In this document: in pieces, positions 13,941 to 29,000 of the stretch
Layout of the letters: every line of letters starts with the position of its first letter
How positions within the stretch are numbered: position 1 is the first letter of the stretch
Source: Pagrus major
Taxonomy: Eukaryota > Chordata > Actinopteri > Spariformes > Sparidae
Length of the DNA: 64,000 bases
NCBI RefSeq assembly: GCF_040436345.1
Contig: NC_133223.1
Coordinates: 7,296,847 to 7,360,846, forward strand
Direction of reading: 5' to 3'
Notes under the pieces: model-generated
What the model was told of the DNA's origin: nothing
What the model saw: the letters and a program-made list of their open reading frames with translations, nothing else
Database searches by the model: none
Made by a program: the position numbers and the translations under genes

Positions 13941-14014
<74 letters not shown>

Positions 14015-17000
14015 TCAGTTCGGAGGAGAAAGGGGTTGAAAGCATTAAAAACCCTCTGGAGGATGTGACGGCTGGACTTTTGGACAGCTCTGGTCAGCAG
14101 ATCCCTCTGCAGGCCGTCCATGTGAAGTGCAAACTGATGGACCTGCTTTCTCAGGTGAAAAAAAATAAAAGGGCTCATTTGAGTCTTTATGTTTTTGCTG
14201 TGATTACAGTTTACTGGTTCATATCTCACATAGAGCACTGGCAGTACATGTCTGTCTTCTGTCCATAACGTCTCTCCTCTCTGTTGTCCTCTTTCAGGTC
14301 GTCATTTTCCAAAAATACACCAACCTGAGCTCTGTGCCCATTGAGGCCAAGTATGTCTTCCCGTTGGATGATTCCGCAGCAGTGTGCGGATTTGAAGCTT
14401 TCATCAATGGGAAACATGTGGTGGGACAGGTAACCTAACACAACTTTACTCATCCCAGATTTCTTTTTTTTCCCCCTCCAGTTTCTGTATTTCTTTACTA
14501 CGTTATGTTATATTTTTTATGATGTTTCTTTATTAGTCATCTTTATTCTCAGTGGTTTGCTGGGATTATAATATACTATATAAAATGTCCTTTTCTGTAA
14601 ATGACACAGAAGAAAACAGAAAAGTTCAGTTTGATATTCTAACGGAAAACAGATTTAAAAGTTAACATTTGGCTGATGCATCCATGCTCGTACACACTGT
14701 GACTGCTCGGTGACGTTTTAGATAGTCATTGTATAATGCCGGGCAGGAAACTTCACAGGATAAAACTAACTAACATTATGGATTATTTGCAAAACCAATC
14801 TAACCTGTGTTTTGTGTCTGTTTTGATCTCAGGTGAAGGAGAAAGAGACTGCTCGCAAAGAGTACAAGCAGGCTGTTGAGAAAGGCCATGGAGCCTATCT
14901 CATGGACCAGGACGCTCCTGTACGTCCACCGTCTGCACTCACCAAACACACATCATCATGCTGATTCAAGCTCTAAATCTATATTATAAAACATTTCCAT
15001 GTCATTAATGTCATTAAATCATTAAATCATTAAATCGATAAAGAAAAGTATAGAGTTGCCAAGTGGGAACAGCTGGTTCCAGAAGTGTTTTTCTCCATTC
15101 TGTGTGGGGCGCAAATTAATCTGCTCATTATCTTCATGATTCTATAGTCCATGAAATGTAAAAAAAAATGTGAAAAGTGCTCATCAGTTTTCTAGAGCCT
15201 GAAGTAATGACTTAAATCTTCATGTATGTATCAAAATAGTAGGCAACAATTAATTAATTATTTTGATTAATTAATCTATTAATCGACTTATCGTTGCAGC
15301 ACTTATTCTGTATTTCTCTTTAGTTTTTTTTCTTTCAGCAATATCCTCAATGTTGCCTAATACTGAAATGGGACTCTCCTGGATAATGTAATAATTGTAT
15401 AGGTTTTGCTGTGGAAAAAAATCCAGTCAGAGACGCATATCAGTAAAATTTAACCGATAGTTGCTGTGATAGTTAACAAAACGCAGCACAATACTTGCTA
15501 ACTTCAACCAAAGTTGACCACACAATCAAACATTAACTGATTTAAGATGCAGATTATACAACATTGATCAGTTTTCTCACCGACATGATCTTTAGCCTCC
15601 CATCCAAACTGTAGAAGAGCTCCAACTATGAGAACATGACATTGTCCGTGGGAAGATGAATGGGAATTTTCCTTCAGAACCAGGGGCACCAAAAGTAGCC
15701 CCCCCACTACGCAACTCTATTTGTACACTTGTTTTGATGTTATTTTCATGCTCATTGCAGGATGTGTTCACCATCAGTGTGGGCAATCTGCCTTCCGGTG
15801 CGACTGTCCTCATTAAAGTTACCTTTGTGTCTGAGCTGATCGTCAAGGATGGGAGTATCCTCTTCTCTCTGCCCGGAAGTGTGGCTCCGTGGCAGGAGAG
15901 TGCAGCACTCAACCAGACCACACAGGTAAGGAGAGCCTGGACAGAAGGTCTGACAAAATCTAAAAAAAAATCCTACCTCAGAGTATTACTTCTTATTCTG
16001 CAGGCTGTCAATAGTGTGATAACTGTCAAAACGTCCCTACAGTAGGGAAGGAGGAAGAAAGTAAATCAAAGGGCAAGTTTACTGTTCTACAGTTTAGGCT
16101 ATGCATTTATTTGCATCATCGTGATTTATTTAATTTCTCCTCCTTTTGGTCGATGTTTCACATGCAATCTTTAGTTATAAAGCAGTATGAGATAGCAACA
16201 CATCAACAATCATGGTGGGACTTTCCTGCAGTGTTTGGTCTTTAGTTTGAATTTTTCCACATCAGGCATATATACAAGGATATTGGATCTGATAGTATGT
16301 GAGGGGCTCTGCATTGAAAGTGAATTGACTAACGATTTTTTTGTCTGTCTTTTGTGTTTTCCATCACTCAACAGGTCACTGTGGAGAAGGTGTGTGTGAC
16401 TGATGAGGCAGCCAGCAAGAGGTGAGCTATAATATGTGAAGTCTGACTTCAGTACTGAATGTTCAGTAGTGTATTGTGGGGAAGCAGTGGATCTATAGAC
16501 TAGTTGATCCACAAATAATTAACCACAATTTGTTAATCAGTTACTTATTTGTTACTTATCAAGTAAAACATCTGTATAGAAAAGCATGTTGTCCCTCTAG
16601 TGTCTGCCTTTGTAGTCTTCCTTATATTGTTTATAATGCACACTTAGATGTGTGCAGTTAGAGGCTGTGTTCAATGTGTTTTTTGTTTTCCTCAGAGAGT
16701 TCACTCTGGACATGTCAGTTGAGATGCCGTATGAGATCACCAGCCTGGAGTGCATCACTCACCAAGTCAAGATTAAGGTAATTTGGGTGTTTAAACAGTG
16801 TCAATTGAGAAGTCCATCAGCAGAGACTTTGTGATTAATATAATCGGATGATTTTTGCCTGCTCCTTAGACTGCATAATTAATTATAAGTCTTAAGTTTT
16901 GGTTAAAAGTTGAGTTTAATCCGTTAAAAAAAGCATAATTACGAGTGGACATTTCTTCTTCCACTTCCTTTTTTACCCTCATCTGTGTGTGAACGAACAG

Positions 17001-20000
17001 AGGACTGACTGTAAGGCAGTGGTGAGTGTGCTGCCAGGAGAGGTTATGGGTTCAGATGGTTTCCAGCTGTCAGTCACTCTATCTGAGGTCCACCTGCCCA
17101 GGATGTGGGTGGAGAAACACCCGAGCAACGACAGCCAGGTCTGTGTCGCATGATTATGATTTTGGACTTTATAAATAAAATGTATTTGAATTTGAACCGT
17201 CTCTCACTCTCTCCTGTAGGCCTGCATGTTGGTTTTCTATCCAGACTTTGATGTCAACTCCAGTTCAGCAACTGATGAAGTCGTCCTGTTGCTAGACACA
17301 TCTGAGTCTATGAAGGGAGAGTCTCTCCGCATGGCGCAGAGAATCGCCCTGCAGGTCCTCAAAACCCTGGACCAGAAGCTCAGACTCAATGTCATTTTGT
17401 TTGGCTCAGGTCAGTTTTTAGAGCTATGACTAAAGAAGGCATAAGCTTAACAAAACTGTCTCATCATTAACAAGGAAGATAAAATTGAAGATGACAGATG
17501 GTGAAAGGATTTCATTTGACTGCATAAATAATAAAGAAAAAATAATCAGAAAACTGAAGAAAATCCTTCATGCATTATGGAGTGAACTGCATGACACAGT
17601 CCATGAGTAAAGGAATACAACCAGCCCTTCTTTGGTAATCTCCTATACATGAACTTCATCTCCAATTAGCCGAGTATTTAATAAAACCTGCGATATGAAG
17701 ATTATTCTCACCCGTTTCAGTATCTGAAGACTTTTGCCATGTGAAGTCAACTCAACTTTTACATGAAAGTTTCTGAATTAGAAAACAAAATCTGTTTTCG
17801 GTCAATTTGTGAGATATGGATATAAGTTTAAAACATTCAGAATGAACAATGAAATAAAAGTATCAGCAGAACGTGAAGAAACAACTGTGTTGATGTTATG
17901 TCAAAGACATTTATGTTCAGTGTAACGGAGATGTCTACTGAAGTGGGCATGACAGGCCGTCCTGTCTCCTAATACCACTTTGTACCTCAAGAGTTGATAA
18001 TCTCAGTGTAGTTTCAGCTGGGAAATGTATGCGAGCGGCGAGTTTGCTAAGTTATATAAGCTCTCATAGTCTCTTCTCTAGTCTGATAAATAAACAAAAT
18101 AAACTCACAAAATTTTAAGAAAGAAAATATTCTTCCCTATCCCCATTTCCTTTATTAAATAGAACAAAACAAAACTTTCCCTCTTCTGAATTCAAGTAGT
18201 TAGTCACTGAACTAAATGGAGCTTGATTCCCTGGTTTCCCTGGCCAGTCCTGGTTTGTCTTTACACAATCACCTCTGATTTGGTCAAAATAATTCCTAAA
18301 TTTACAGAGAAAGATGTGAAAATATTCCAACTCTAAACGTGTATTTTGCTGCTTCTGATGCCAGACTCTCGCTCGCCTCTGCTGCTTCATGCCTCTCCTG
18401 TCTCTGCCTGCTGTATCTTCTCATCCCTGGATTCAAAGTTCTGGTCAGAACTGCTGTAAATCTCCTCTGTACTGTATCCCCTTCTTCAGTTTGGCATCTG
18501 TTGGTCTAAGAGGCTGTGTTTTCAGTCCCCGTCTGGTATCCAGACTCTCTCCCCCTGTGGTCCAAGGTTCTTGGCGAACCAGACTTCTGTTAGCTAATAG
18601 GTCCACTTAGCTCCACGACTAACCAAGCCAACTTCCTAATGGCCATCAGTCACTACAGCCAAAGAGAGCTACAAAAAAAGAGTTTAGTGAGCAGCAGTAA
18701 GTGGTTATGATTTATTTAATAGGTGGCCATATTTTACAAATTACACCTTTAAACCTGTTTAATCATCATCATCTTACTGAATATTTTGCAAAAGCAACCA
18801 ATGAATACAGAAGTTAGCCGTCACTAACCTGAATTTGACTGTGTTTTTGTCTGTCAGATCACACAGACGCTTTCCTGACAGCTCAACCGCTTGTTGAAGG
18901 TCGGCAGGCAGCCGAAAGCTTCATCAGGGTGAGTTGTGACGAACACATTCTTTATATTGTAGTTTAACCTTGAAGCCATTGTTATATTCTGGCTGCAGAG
19001 CTTTGATGTGAAGCAAGCATATATTGTTCAACTGCACAACAAGCTATATGACATCTTAAACTATAAAATGTGCACACACACACAAATTACAGTACACCGC
19101 CTCCCCCTCGAAGCTGTGTCAAGAACTTCACTGATGTGCAACTAGCTATATCTTGTGGTCATGGAAAGAAAAAAACATAATAAAGACATACAGGAACAGC
19201 TGTCAGATAAACTTGTGGTCTCTAACAGTAACGTTAAGTTGATGGTAGCTGTGTTAGTCTTGGTAACCTAGCCGGGCAATAGCCTCTATCTCTCTGTCAG
19301 TGTTTTATTTACCAGCCACTTCCAGCACTGTTCTGTGACTCTGTGCCTGAAAAATGTGAGATTGAAATACAACTCACGTTATTTATTACGTTTGATAAAT
19401 GCCGACGGGCAGCGCTGTTAAAGAAACGCAGCTCAGAAAGATAACCCCGTTGCGCACAAAATGACTGTTGCATTTTCCAGCAGCAACCTGAACCACACAG
19501 ACCAGACAATATATAGTTAAGATGGCTCTCAACCACACAGACCACAGTTTTCTTCTGGGAAAGCATGCCTGTCTGAGGTTGACCCCCCATAGTCTCATTA
19601 AGTCCTGTGGGAAACACTGTGTGACCCATTGGCTCAAAATCAATTCCAAAATGTCTTCCTATACTGGTGGAATGAGACACACCTCTTTTTGTTGGATTTT
19701 AGTGGAACTTCTATTTTTCATGAATATTTAAAAGAAAACTCTGCATCTTTTATGAAAATATCTACATTTTTTTTCCAATAGCTTCCAGGTCATGTGACCC
19801 AGTGTTTCCCATAAGTTAACTCTGGCTATAAACATTGTATAGCCAGAGCAGAGTTGTAGAGTAAATTGTGAGGACTGGACTTATCACCAGGCAGCACAGC
19901 CAAAGCTTAGTGTTATATTTGATTATTTTTTACATTTTATATTTTCCACAATTTCTCATTGATAGTAATGTTATTTATGAGATTAATTATTCTCTCAAAG

Positions 20001-23000
20001 TGCACGCCCCTGGACCTCGCTGAGGGTCCGAGGTCCACCCCCCATAGTCTCATGAAATGCTGTGGGAAACACTGAATTAACTTCATTAGTTCTGTTGAAA
20101 GGACTTTGAAATAGCTCTAAATTTACAGTACATACTAGAAGTGTTTTATTTAATTTGTATATTGAACACCATTTATGATACAGTAATAGCATAAGAAATA
20201 AAAGGCAAATAAAAAAAGTGCCTGTTTCCTGCCCATATGTGCATATTCACTCTGATCCTGATTGCATTAAAGGTGAATAGGAAAAATATTCTCAGAGTTT
20301 TCTATTGCTGCATTCATGCAGTGTCAGCAGAATGGGAAGAACAGCAAAAGCCTGTGGGTCTGATTCTGATTTGGAAGTGTTCAGGCTGTATTCCCAGTGC
20401 AGATAAATAGCCTGAATTAGCTATTTTTGTCATGTAATGCATTTGTAGTAGTTCATTACCAAGTTAAGCCAGATATAAATTAACAGTGTGGAGCTCCTAG
20501 TGAAGTAGCTGAATCAACTGAATCAGTGTCAGTATTGCCACTGGGGTAACATTTGCAGCATTGCAGAGGAAGATATTGTCTATGTCAGAAATTTGTGATA
20601 TGTAACTTGTAGTTCTAAGTCGGTGGCTGACATGAACCATTTTTCCCACTTGACTGCTCCAAAGATGTTTAAACTCTATTTACTGAATGTAACATATGCC
20701 TGTGTGTTCTCAAAGCTCTGCTCATTTCCCTCCTATCAGCGCTTAACTCCAGTAGGTGGCAGCACTGAACTGTGGAGACCCCTGCGAGCTCTCAGCCTGC
20801 TGCCTCCATCCCGCGGTGTCAGGAACCTGCTCCTGCTGTCGGACGGCCACATCCAGAACGCAGAGCTCACCTTGCAGCTGCTCAGAGACAACACTCAGCA
20901 CAGCCGCCTCTTCACCTGCGGCCTCAGGTCTGAATGGGTTGAAGGGTCATAGCTCAAGTGGTGTGTGAGGATATTGACTTATTGAGTCAATTAAAGGTAC
21001 ACTCAGGATTTTGTTTAAATGCCCTGCATAGCCCGAGATCACAAAATGGTCCGTTTAGCTTTGCTCTTTAGCTCAGCTCTCAATCAAGACAATAAAAACA
21101 AAAGTTGTAGTTCCACACCATGGGTCATCAATCGTCAGCGTTGTTGCCTTCGTTGTTAAATAACTACTGTACCTTTGCTGATGAAAATCTATCAATGTGA
21201 TTCAGGCAGAAATATTCATGGTGAGGTAATGTACTAAAGTTTTAATTAAGTTACATTTAGTCACGTTCACCGACTTCCTTACAGACTCATCTGATGTTTG
21301 CCCTTAAAACTTGTAGCAACAAGTCACCAAATTAAATGCATCTTACCTTAAGTAGAATTATGCGTCTCTCTGGGTTTAAACATTTTCAGAGACATTTAAA
21401 TGAAGAAATGTTTCCTGGAATATTTTGATTGAAAATTGATTAAGTTGATTGAAATGATTCAGACGGGTTAAAACTCTGAGTTGTAATGACAAAAAGCATA
21501 TGCAGCATTCGTCTGCAGTACAGGAGTAGCTACCATGCTCTGCACAGTTAGCTTCATGACTTTAGAAATATAAAATGGTGTGTTCGTGTTTCTTTGTCAT
21601 TTCAGCCCAACAGCCAATCGGCACATGTTGAGAGCCCTTGCCCAGTCAGGGGGTGGAGCCTTTGAATTTTTCAACACAAAAACCAAACACAACTGGGCAG
21701 AGAAGGTGAGACTGACTAGTGCTAATTAACCACAGATAACGGCAACAGTATGTTCGGATTAAATGTGTCTTTTATTAAGTGTTGTGTGAAGTGGCAGAAA
21801 TTAGACGTTTGATGGGTCACCATTTTTGGTTTTCAGTTTTTTTTATCATTTTTCATGCACTCATTTGTCACTGAATTATGCAGAAAAAAAGAAACAAAAT
21901 CCAAATATAAGATGTGACCAAATTTCCTGCATTGTTGCACTACCTTCAAATTTCATTTAGTGGCAGTTCAATGAGATCCTTATAAAGAACCCAATACACG
22001 ACCATGATTTATGTTTCTATCTGCTTGTCTCTATTTTTCTTGTAATTTCTGTCTCTGAATATTCAAGGACTGATATGTAGCCACGTTGCACACGTTAAAA
22101 CCATTTTACAGTATGAGATCATCAAGAAATGTGACACAAATAAACTTTCACATAGAATTAAATAACCCCGATTCATCTGTTTACCTTTTGTCTGTGTTGG
22201 TCGCAGGTAGCACGTCAGGTGAAGCGTATGGCGTCTCCCGGCTGCAGTTCAGTGTCAGTAAAGTGGCAGCAGTTCAACCCGACAGCCCCCACTCCTGTAC
22301 AAGCCCCCAAGCAGCTCCACGCTCTGTTCAATGACTCTCACACTCTGGTTTATGGTTTTGTGCCGCACTGCACTCAGGTACATACTGTAGTTCATATAGA
22401 TGACTGCAAACTGAATAACAGCTGAACTGTTGCTTGGAGATAATTTTATGTTTTTGTGAGTGTGTGTGTGTATTATTCTGATTCTTAGTCAGGGCTGCAA
22501 CAAGCCTTTTTTAAAAAAAATCATTGATCAATTTATCTGTCTTTTGATTCTTTAGTCTGTAAAATATGAGAAACTTGTGAAAAATGGCGATCACAGTTTC
22601 TAACAGCTCTAGGCAACATCTTCAAATTGCTTGTTTTCTTTGAACAAAAATCCAACACATAACAATATTACAATTACAATGATATAAAAAAAACCCTGAT
22701 ATTCAAAAAGCTTTAAACCAGCATATGTTTTTCATTTTTTTAACGGTAAATGACTCAAATGACCCCTCAGGCCACACTCCTCGGAAATCTGAGTGGTCAG
22801 GAGCTCAAAACCATGGTGTCGACCAGCGAGCTGCAGAAGACCAAGGGCACAGTAAGAGCACATACATTCATACCTAACAGTTTCAACAGAACTGTAATAC
22901 TGACTCACACAACACACGCATCATACCTCCTTTACCCTGCACATATGGATGATTATAACGTGTTTTGATGTGTGTTCAGTTTCTCCACAAGCTCACAGCA

Positions 23001-26000
23001 AGGGCCCTCATCAGGGACTACGAAGACGGAAGCCTGGACCCCAATGAAGCTGAACATGAGGTGTGTTTGTGTGTGTCACTGAGTGAGTCCAGAGGAAAGC
23101 CACCTCGATTTACACTGGTCTGAGCTCCATATGTTTAATGTGGCTTTTTTGCTTTTCCAGGGGAAGAAAGCAGAGCTGAAGAGCTTCATCATCAAGTTAA
23201 GCAAAGAGTTCTCCATCCTGTCACAGTTCACCAGCTTTGTGGCCATTGAGGAAAGGGTTTGTGCAATTTTCAGTCTTTTTCACATTTATACTATCTAATC
23301 AAGGTCCAACCTATTTACACTCTTTACAGCCTGGATTTAAAGGTATTTTGTCTCCCAACTAAACCCATCTAATTTGTTTTAGGATTCTGAGCAAGCAGAG
23401 GGCTTCACAGACATCCCCAAGCTGATCGCAGAGGAAGATGTGGACTTCCTCCCCTACATCAGCTGGATTTCTCCTAAGCATGGTGGAGAAAGTCCAGATA
23501 TATTTGAAACTTTGGATTGTGACGATGAACTGGTCGATGTGGTTTTTGATTTTATGCCTAGAGATCGTATGCTATCTCTCGATGGTATTGAAGCTGAGGA
23601 ATGTGACGATGAAGAGGACGACGATGATATGGTTTTGGGTCTACCTAAAAAAGGTAGACAACATCTAGTTGACACTTCATCTGAAGAAAGTGACGATGAT
23701 ATGGGTTTTGGTCATTGGGATGAAGAGGACGACGATGATATGGTTTTGGGTCTACCTAAAAAAGGTAGACAACATCTAGTTGACACTTCATCTGAAGAAA
23801 GTGACGATGATATGGGTTTTGGTCTTTGGGATGAAAAGGATGAAGGAGGTTCGGTTCCTTTGTTAAAGGAACCCTACAAATCTGTGCAGCATTCACCCAC
23901 GGTAAGGCCCTCGCACACAAACTGCAGCTGCGCATGTGATATTTTGGAGTGCATTTTTAGATAAAGCTACTATTTTTAATGCAAGGACAGTGTAAAAACT
24001 CTTAACATATCCTAAATTAGCAGCACATCCTTGCAATATCACACGTATTGTTAAAACAGGACAATGCACACTTTCATTTCCTTTTGTACGTTAATGTTGA
24101 TGTGTAAGTTGAGACTAAGAGGGAATTCAGACTTGGTATTACCATCCGTCCTAAGTCATAAGTGGACAGCTTTAAGCCTGTCAGCTCACACCTGGCATTA
24201 GAATACATATCGACATGCATCTGCACCTGCCACTTGTGATCGGATCTCACTTCCCAGCTCTACAGTATATGCAAATCACACACATATGTCACTGGAACAA
24301 ACAGATACATTTTTCACACAAAGAAAGAAATATCTTTCATGTACAACGTTTGCTGAACTTATGAGGAGGTCCAAATAGTTAAGAATTTGTTGTAGTCAGC
24401 ATTTCACCAAAATTATGAAGTTTCTCCTCACGCAACAACTCACAAAGAGTTGTTAAGTCTTTTGAGTCTCATTCCCAACTCGTCAAAAACTGATGCTTTG
24501 GGATTGTAGGACGGGTCAACCACCATCCCAAAGTGATGAGTTGGGAAACCCAGAGCGTCATTATGTGACGAGTTGGGAATGAGACTCAAAAATCAACTTT
24601 TCTTACAAATAGCACCTTTAAGGGAATTTTGAGACTTTCTTCAAAGTCAAAGAAGTTGCCTATATTAGTTACTGTTTACACTGTTTTGTAAATTTGATAT
24701 GTTTATATGTTCCAATAACATGATGCCTTCTTTCATAGATTTAGTGTAACTGGTGAAATCAGTTAAGATGCACTTTAGACACAGAAGCAGACAGGCTGGT
24801 GCAGTGATGCTGCCACAAACTGACACTTTTTATACGGAAACAAACGACTTCATGTTTTGATTTAATGCTTACTTTACAAAAAGACATCCATGATAGAGAA
24901 TTTGCCATAGCTGTTTTGCAAAGTTTGTTAAAGTTATAGTTTGTTTCTCCTCACTCAACAACTTGGAGTCTGGCGATACGCGTGCATGTTAAACAGATCC
25001 TTCACTCATCAAATAAAAGAGAAATGTCCCACACTTAAACCCACAAAGTAACATTATACGAGGACAGGTCACCCTGTCTGTCTTACCACACTTTGTCACA
25101 CTTCCACCCGAAAAACAGCCAGGCGACAAAGTCTTTGTCGTCTTACAGTGTTATGTTGATGTAGTTACTCTAACCTGCAACTTATATAGAAAATATCACC
25201 AAACTTATTGAGCAAAAGTCACCGTGACTGTCAGCCCTCCCAACCAAGTCTTCAGTGAACTTCCCCCCGAGGTAACAATATCCCTCCTTCGTGTGAGAGC
25301 CAGACAGGGTCCGCTATTTACTGATGGTGATTATGTAATTATGTAATTTAGAGCAAAAAAGTAACTTTGTCGCTTTCCACGATGGATGATGGGTCAGGAT
25401 CAGAATCATAACACTTCATAACAGCATCCATATGATTATAGACAGTCAGCAGTATACATTTTTAGATTTACAGGTGGAAACAAGTTTAAAAAAAACACAC
25501 TGATCTCAGTGTTATGTACCGTCAAGTCTCTTCTTATGGCGGATTCTGCGTGAAAAGGGCTAATGCGACTTGGGAGCGTTCACACCTGTACTTAGAGCTG
25601 CCCACTTGTGATCAGATCACTCCGGCCTCATGTTGATACCAAGTGAACAGTCTCTCACTCAGTTATTTCTGCATGTACTTCACAAAAAATTATATTTCAC
25701 TGTGAGAGCAGATGCAGGCCGTTATTGTGAAACATCATGAGAACTTGTAATACAGTGTCAGAAGTTTGCTTGATAGAATTTATCTACAAACAGTTTTTCA
25801 GGTGTGAGCTACAATGATCTAGTAGTAGTAAAACACACACACAAGGTTTGTAGTTTAGTAGTTCAGTTTTAATGTGTGACCACTAAAGACATTTTGACTC
25901 CTTTTTTTTTATTTTTCTCTCCTTTGTAGAGTGCCTCACCTCCTACCCCCAAACCTGTGATGATGTCTTTATCTAGAAAGTGTTCTCGCATCAAGAAAGA

Positions 26001-29000
26001 CTCTGATCCTCTTCCTCCTCCTCCTCCACCGAGCAACTCTTTACGTGCACGAGCCCAAGCCTCTCCAGTCCCTCGTCCTCCCCTTCCCTCCCTATGTTGG
26101 GGACTCTCAGATGTTAATGCTCCTCCTCCTGGCATTTATTACTCTGCACTCTCACTTGGTGGTCCTCCTCCTCTTCCTCGTCCTCCTCCTCACACTTCTT
26201 ACTCTGCACTCTCACTTGGTCCTCCTCTTCCTCCTCCTCCTCCTCCTCCTCACACTTCTTTCTCTGCAATCTCAATTGGTCCTCCTCCTCCTCCTCCTCC
26301 TGCTTTCATTCCTTCTCAGGGAGTTGGATTTGGTGCTACTCTTCCTCTTCTGAGTGGAGCTCCTGCACCTTCAGATCGGCTTTTCTGTGGCAGTGCTCTA
26401 GTCAGTCACTCAGAGGAGAAAGAGACTCCAAAGAAGTTATGCAAGTCTATCTTTGCACACAGAAGCAGGAAAAAAACAACTTGGCATAGAGGTACCTGGG
26501 GTTATCCAGAGTTAGCTGATGAGTCTCATGACACAGAAATAGAATCTCAAACTTACTTAGGATCAGGATGGTCTTTCTCATCCTCAGTCTCTGAGATCTC
26601 ACCCACACTTGGTTCCACAGCCGTCTCTAATGTGCTCCCCCGAAATAAAGAGCTAGATCTTGCAGGTCACTATCGAGAGCAACAGATGGCTATCTGTAGT
26701 GTCGGTGACTCTGACATTATAGAGGCATTTCCTGAGAGATCAGAAGCCCATTCTCCAAAAACACGTGGCTTTCCAGGTGTTATTGATGTTGCATTTGGGA
26801 CACTGAGCGAAAGTGAACCTGCAGCTGATGTAGGCGAACATATCTTCATGGAGAAGAGACGAAATGGACGACAAGCAAAAAAATGTGCAATCAAAAAGCG
26901 TGCTAAGCTTCTGACTCCACTGTTTCAACAACCATTTGAGTGAGTCCCAAAACAGTTACACATTTTTTATATATTCAATTACAAAACCCAGATTATTGCT
27001 TTATTACTAAATCATATGTATGTTAACTGACTATAGGACTGTAAGTTTTGTGTGTATGTGCAGAAAGAGAAATCAGCATAAGTTTATGTTTTTGGATTTA
27101 CAGTATGTGTGGAGTTTTTTTTATGAACAATTTTGTCAGTATTCACTACATGTTTCTGCTGTGATCTTGTTTCAGGTCAGCGGATTCTGAAGTACCGAAG
27201 CTAAGATGGACCAGGATTTTCCAGATGCAGCATTCAGTAAGATATGATTTCATTGGGTCTTCATGAATGTTGCCACTGAACAGACTAAATTTAGCTGAAA
27301 CTAAAAACATAAACCATGGCTTTATGATTTATTCTGGTGGAACAATGCCAGTGCTCTGATATTGTGTATGCTGGTTTACTGGTGTGCCAAAATCAAACTT
27401 TTGCTCTTCCTGCTGACAAGTTACAATGCTTGCTATGAGAAAAGTGTATCACTTCTGATCCTTTGATCCTTTTTTTTGTAATTTTAATCGTATTTATTTT
27501 TCTCAAAGATCACTAGCTGTTAGAGAGGCTGCATCATACTTTGATAAAAGGGAGTGGGACAAGTTCTTACCACTTTGTATGGGAGATGATCAAGTGTCTG
27601 TGATTTGCAGGAGGGCTACTGGGAGTTAACCACAGAGCTGGGAGAATGCATCAATGTCGATGTAGATCACTTTGCCAATGTGTTCCTGAAAAGCAAGGGC
27701 ATCCAATCTCTAGGTGAGAACTCTCAAGACCTGTTTCAGGCCTTCATTGTGGAGACGACTTTGTCATTTCAGATCATTTTGAGCTATTTCTAACATCTCT
27801 CTGGTACTTTAAGATGGACAGAAATGTACACATCATCCCCCCAATAAAATGTGTCATCATGTAAAATTTCATCATTACAGGTTAAATGTAACGTTTTATT
27901 TAGAAGTAGACCCATACAAGTATTTACTTTTATTGATCACATTACATGATAAACATTATTTAAATCATACAAATTGCCAGAGATCAGGTTGGTCTGAAAA
28001 CAGTTACTGTTTGGGAGTTTCAAGTGCATCATATTGAACCTTGAGGTTTTAATGTCTTCTCTCTATTTACGAAGATTTTCATGTTTTACATCATTAAAGC
28101 AGCAACAAGGAAGTTTGTTTTTTTATTGATTCTGGCGGCCCCTGTGGACAAAAGATGACAAGATATTGTAACTGTTTTATAACCAGTTAAAAACTCTTTT
28201 AAGATGCAATGAAAGATGACATTCTGCCCTACAGGTTGAGAATATGATCAAACCTCTGTCCCTGTCGAAACTGTAAAGATATGGTCATTCAAACCACAAG
28301 GCTGTGTTTTGTTTGCTGTTTTTTCTTAAAAAAGAAAAAAATCTACTGAGAAGTTTCATATTGAATTTAAAATCATTATTCAAAGTAAGAAGTTGTTACA
28401 GACAGCACAGATGAGTACCAGCACCTCAAAACTGCTACACAAACATGTCAAAAAACTTGAACCCTCATGCGACGGCTCTGCATTATTGTGTTTTTCCCAA
28501 ATCACAAACAACATTTTCCAGTTTCCCCCAGAAGTATCTAGTCATGCAAATAGTTTTATTTGATTTGTTCAAGTTTGGAGACCTCAGTGGGATCAAAAAA
28601 TATTCTAGCCACAGCAGCAGCAGCATAGCACCAGGGGTGGCAATGATGGTCGTGTTGGTTGTCCAACACTTGGATGGACGTACACAGACATTCATGTTGC
28701 CCTCAGGATCAAGGGTGCAAAGTTTTCCTTCATGTTGTACATGTGTGCACGTGTGTGATGTAGGTGTGAGGGCCCATGCAGACATCCTGAGGCTGGTGGC
28801 AACGCTTCTGGTTCTGCAGCTGATGCGGGTGGAGAAGCTGGAGGAAGGCAAACTGCTCCGCACCCTCTTCTGCTTGGACGACTCCTCTCAGCCCAGGTCT
28901 GTCTAAAACTGAACAAAACAACATGAGCATGGTGTACTAACTTTTTGGGGGGTGTTTATGGAAACACATCACTGACTTTTAATTTGAGGACAAATGCTCA

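Noticed and set aside
13888-14268. 126-codon frame around PARP4 exon 15
   Set aside because: Only 14012-14154 is exon; the rest is translated microsatellite and intron.
25869-26353. Leucine-rich and glycine-rich frames overlapping the proline-rich exon
   Set aside because: Other-frame shadows of the CCT repeats (Leu-Leu and Gly-Gly runs).
28445-28906. 153-codon + strand frame overlapping PARP4 exon 34
   Set aside because: The PARP4 frame uses 28764-28896 with proper splice sites; the upstream part is intron.
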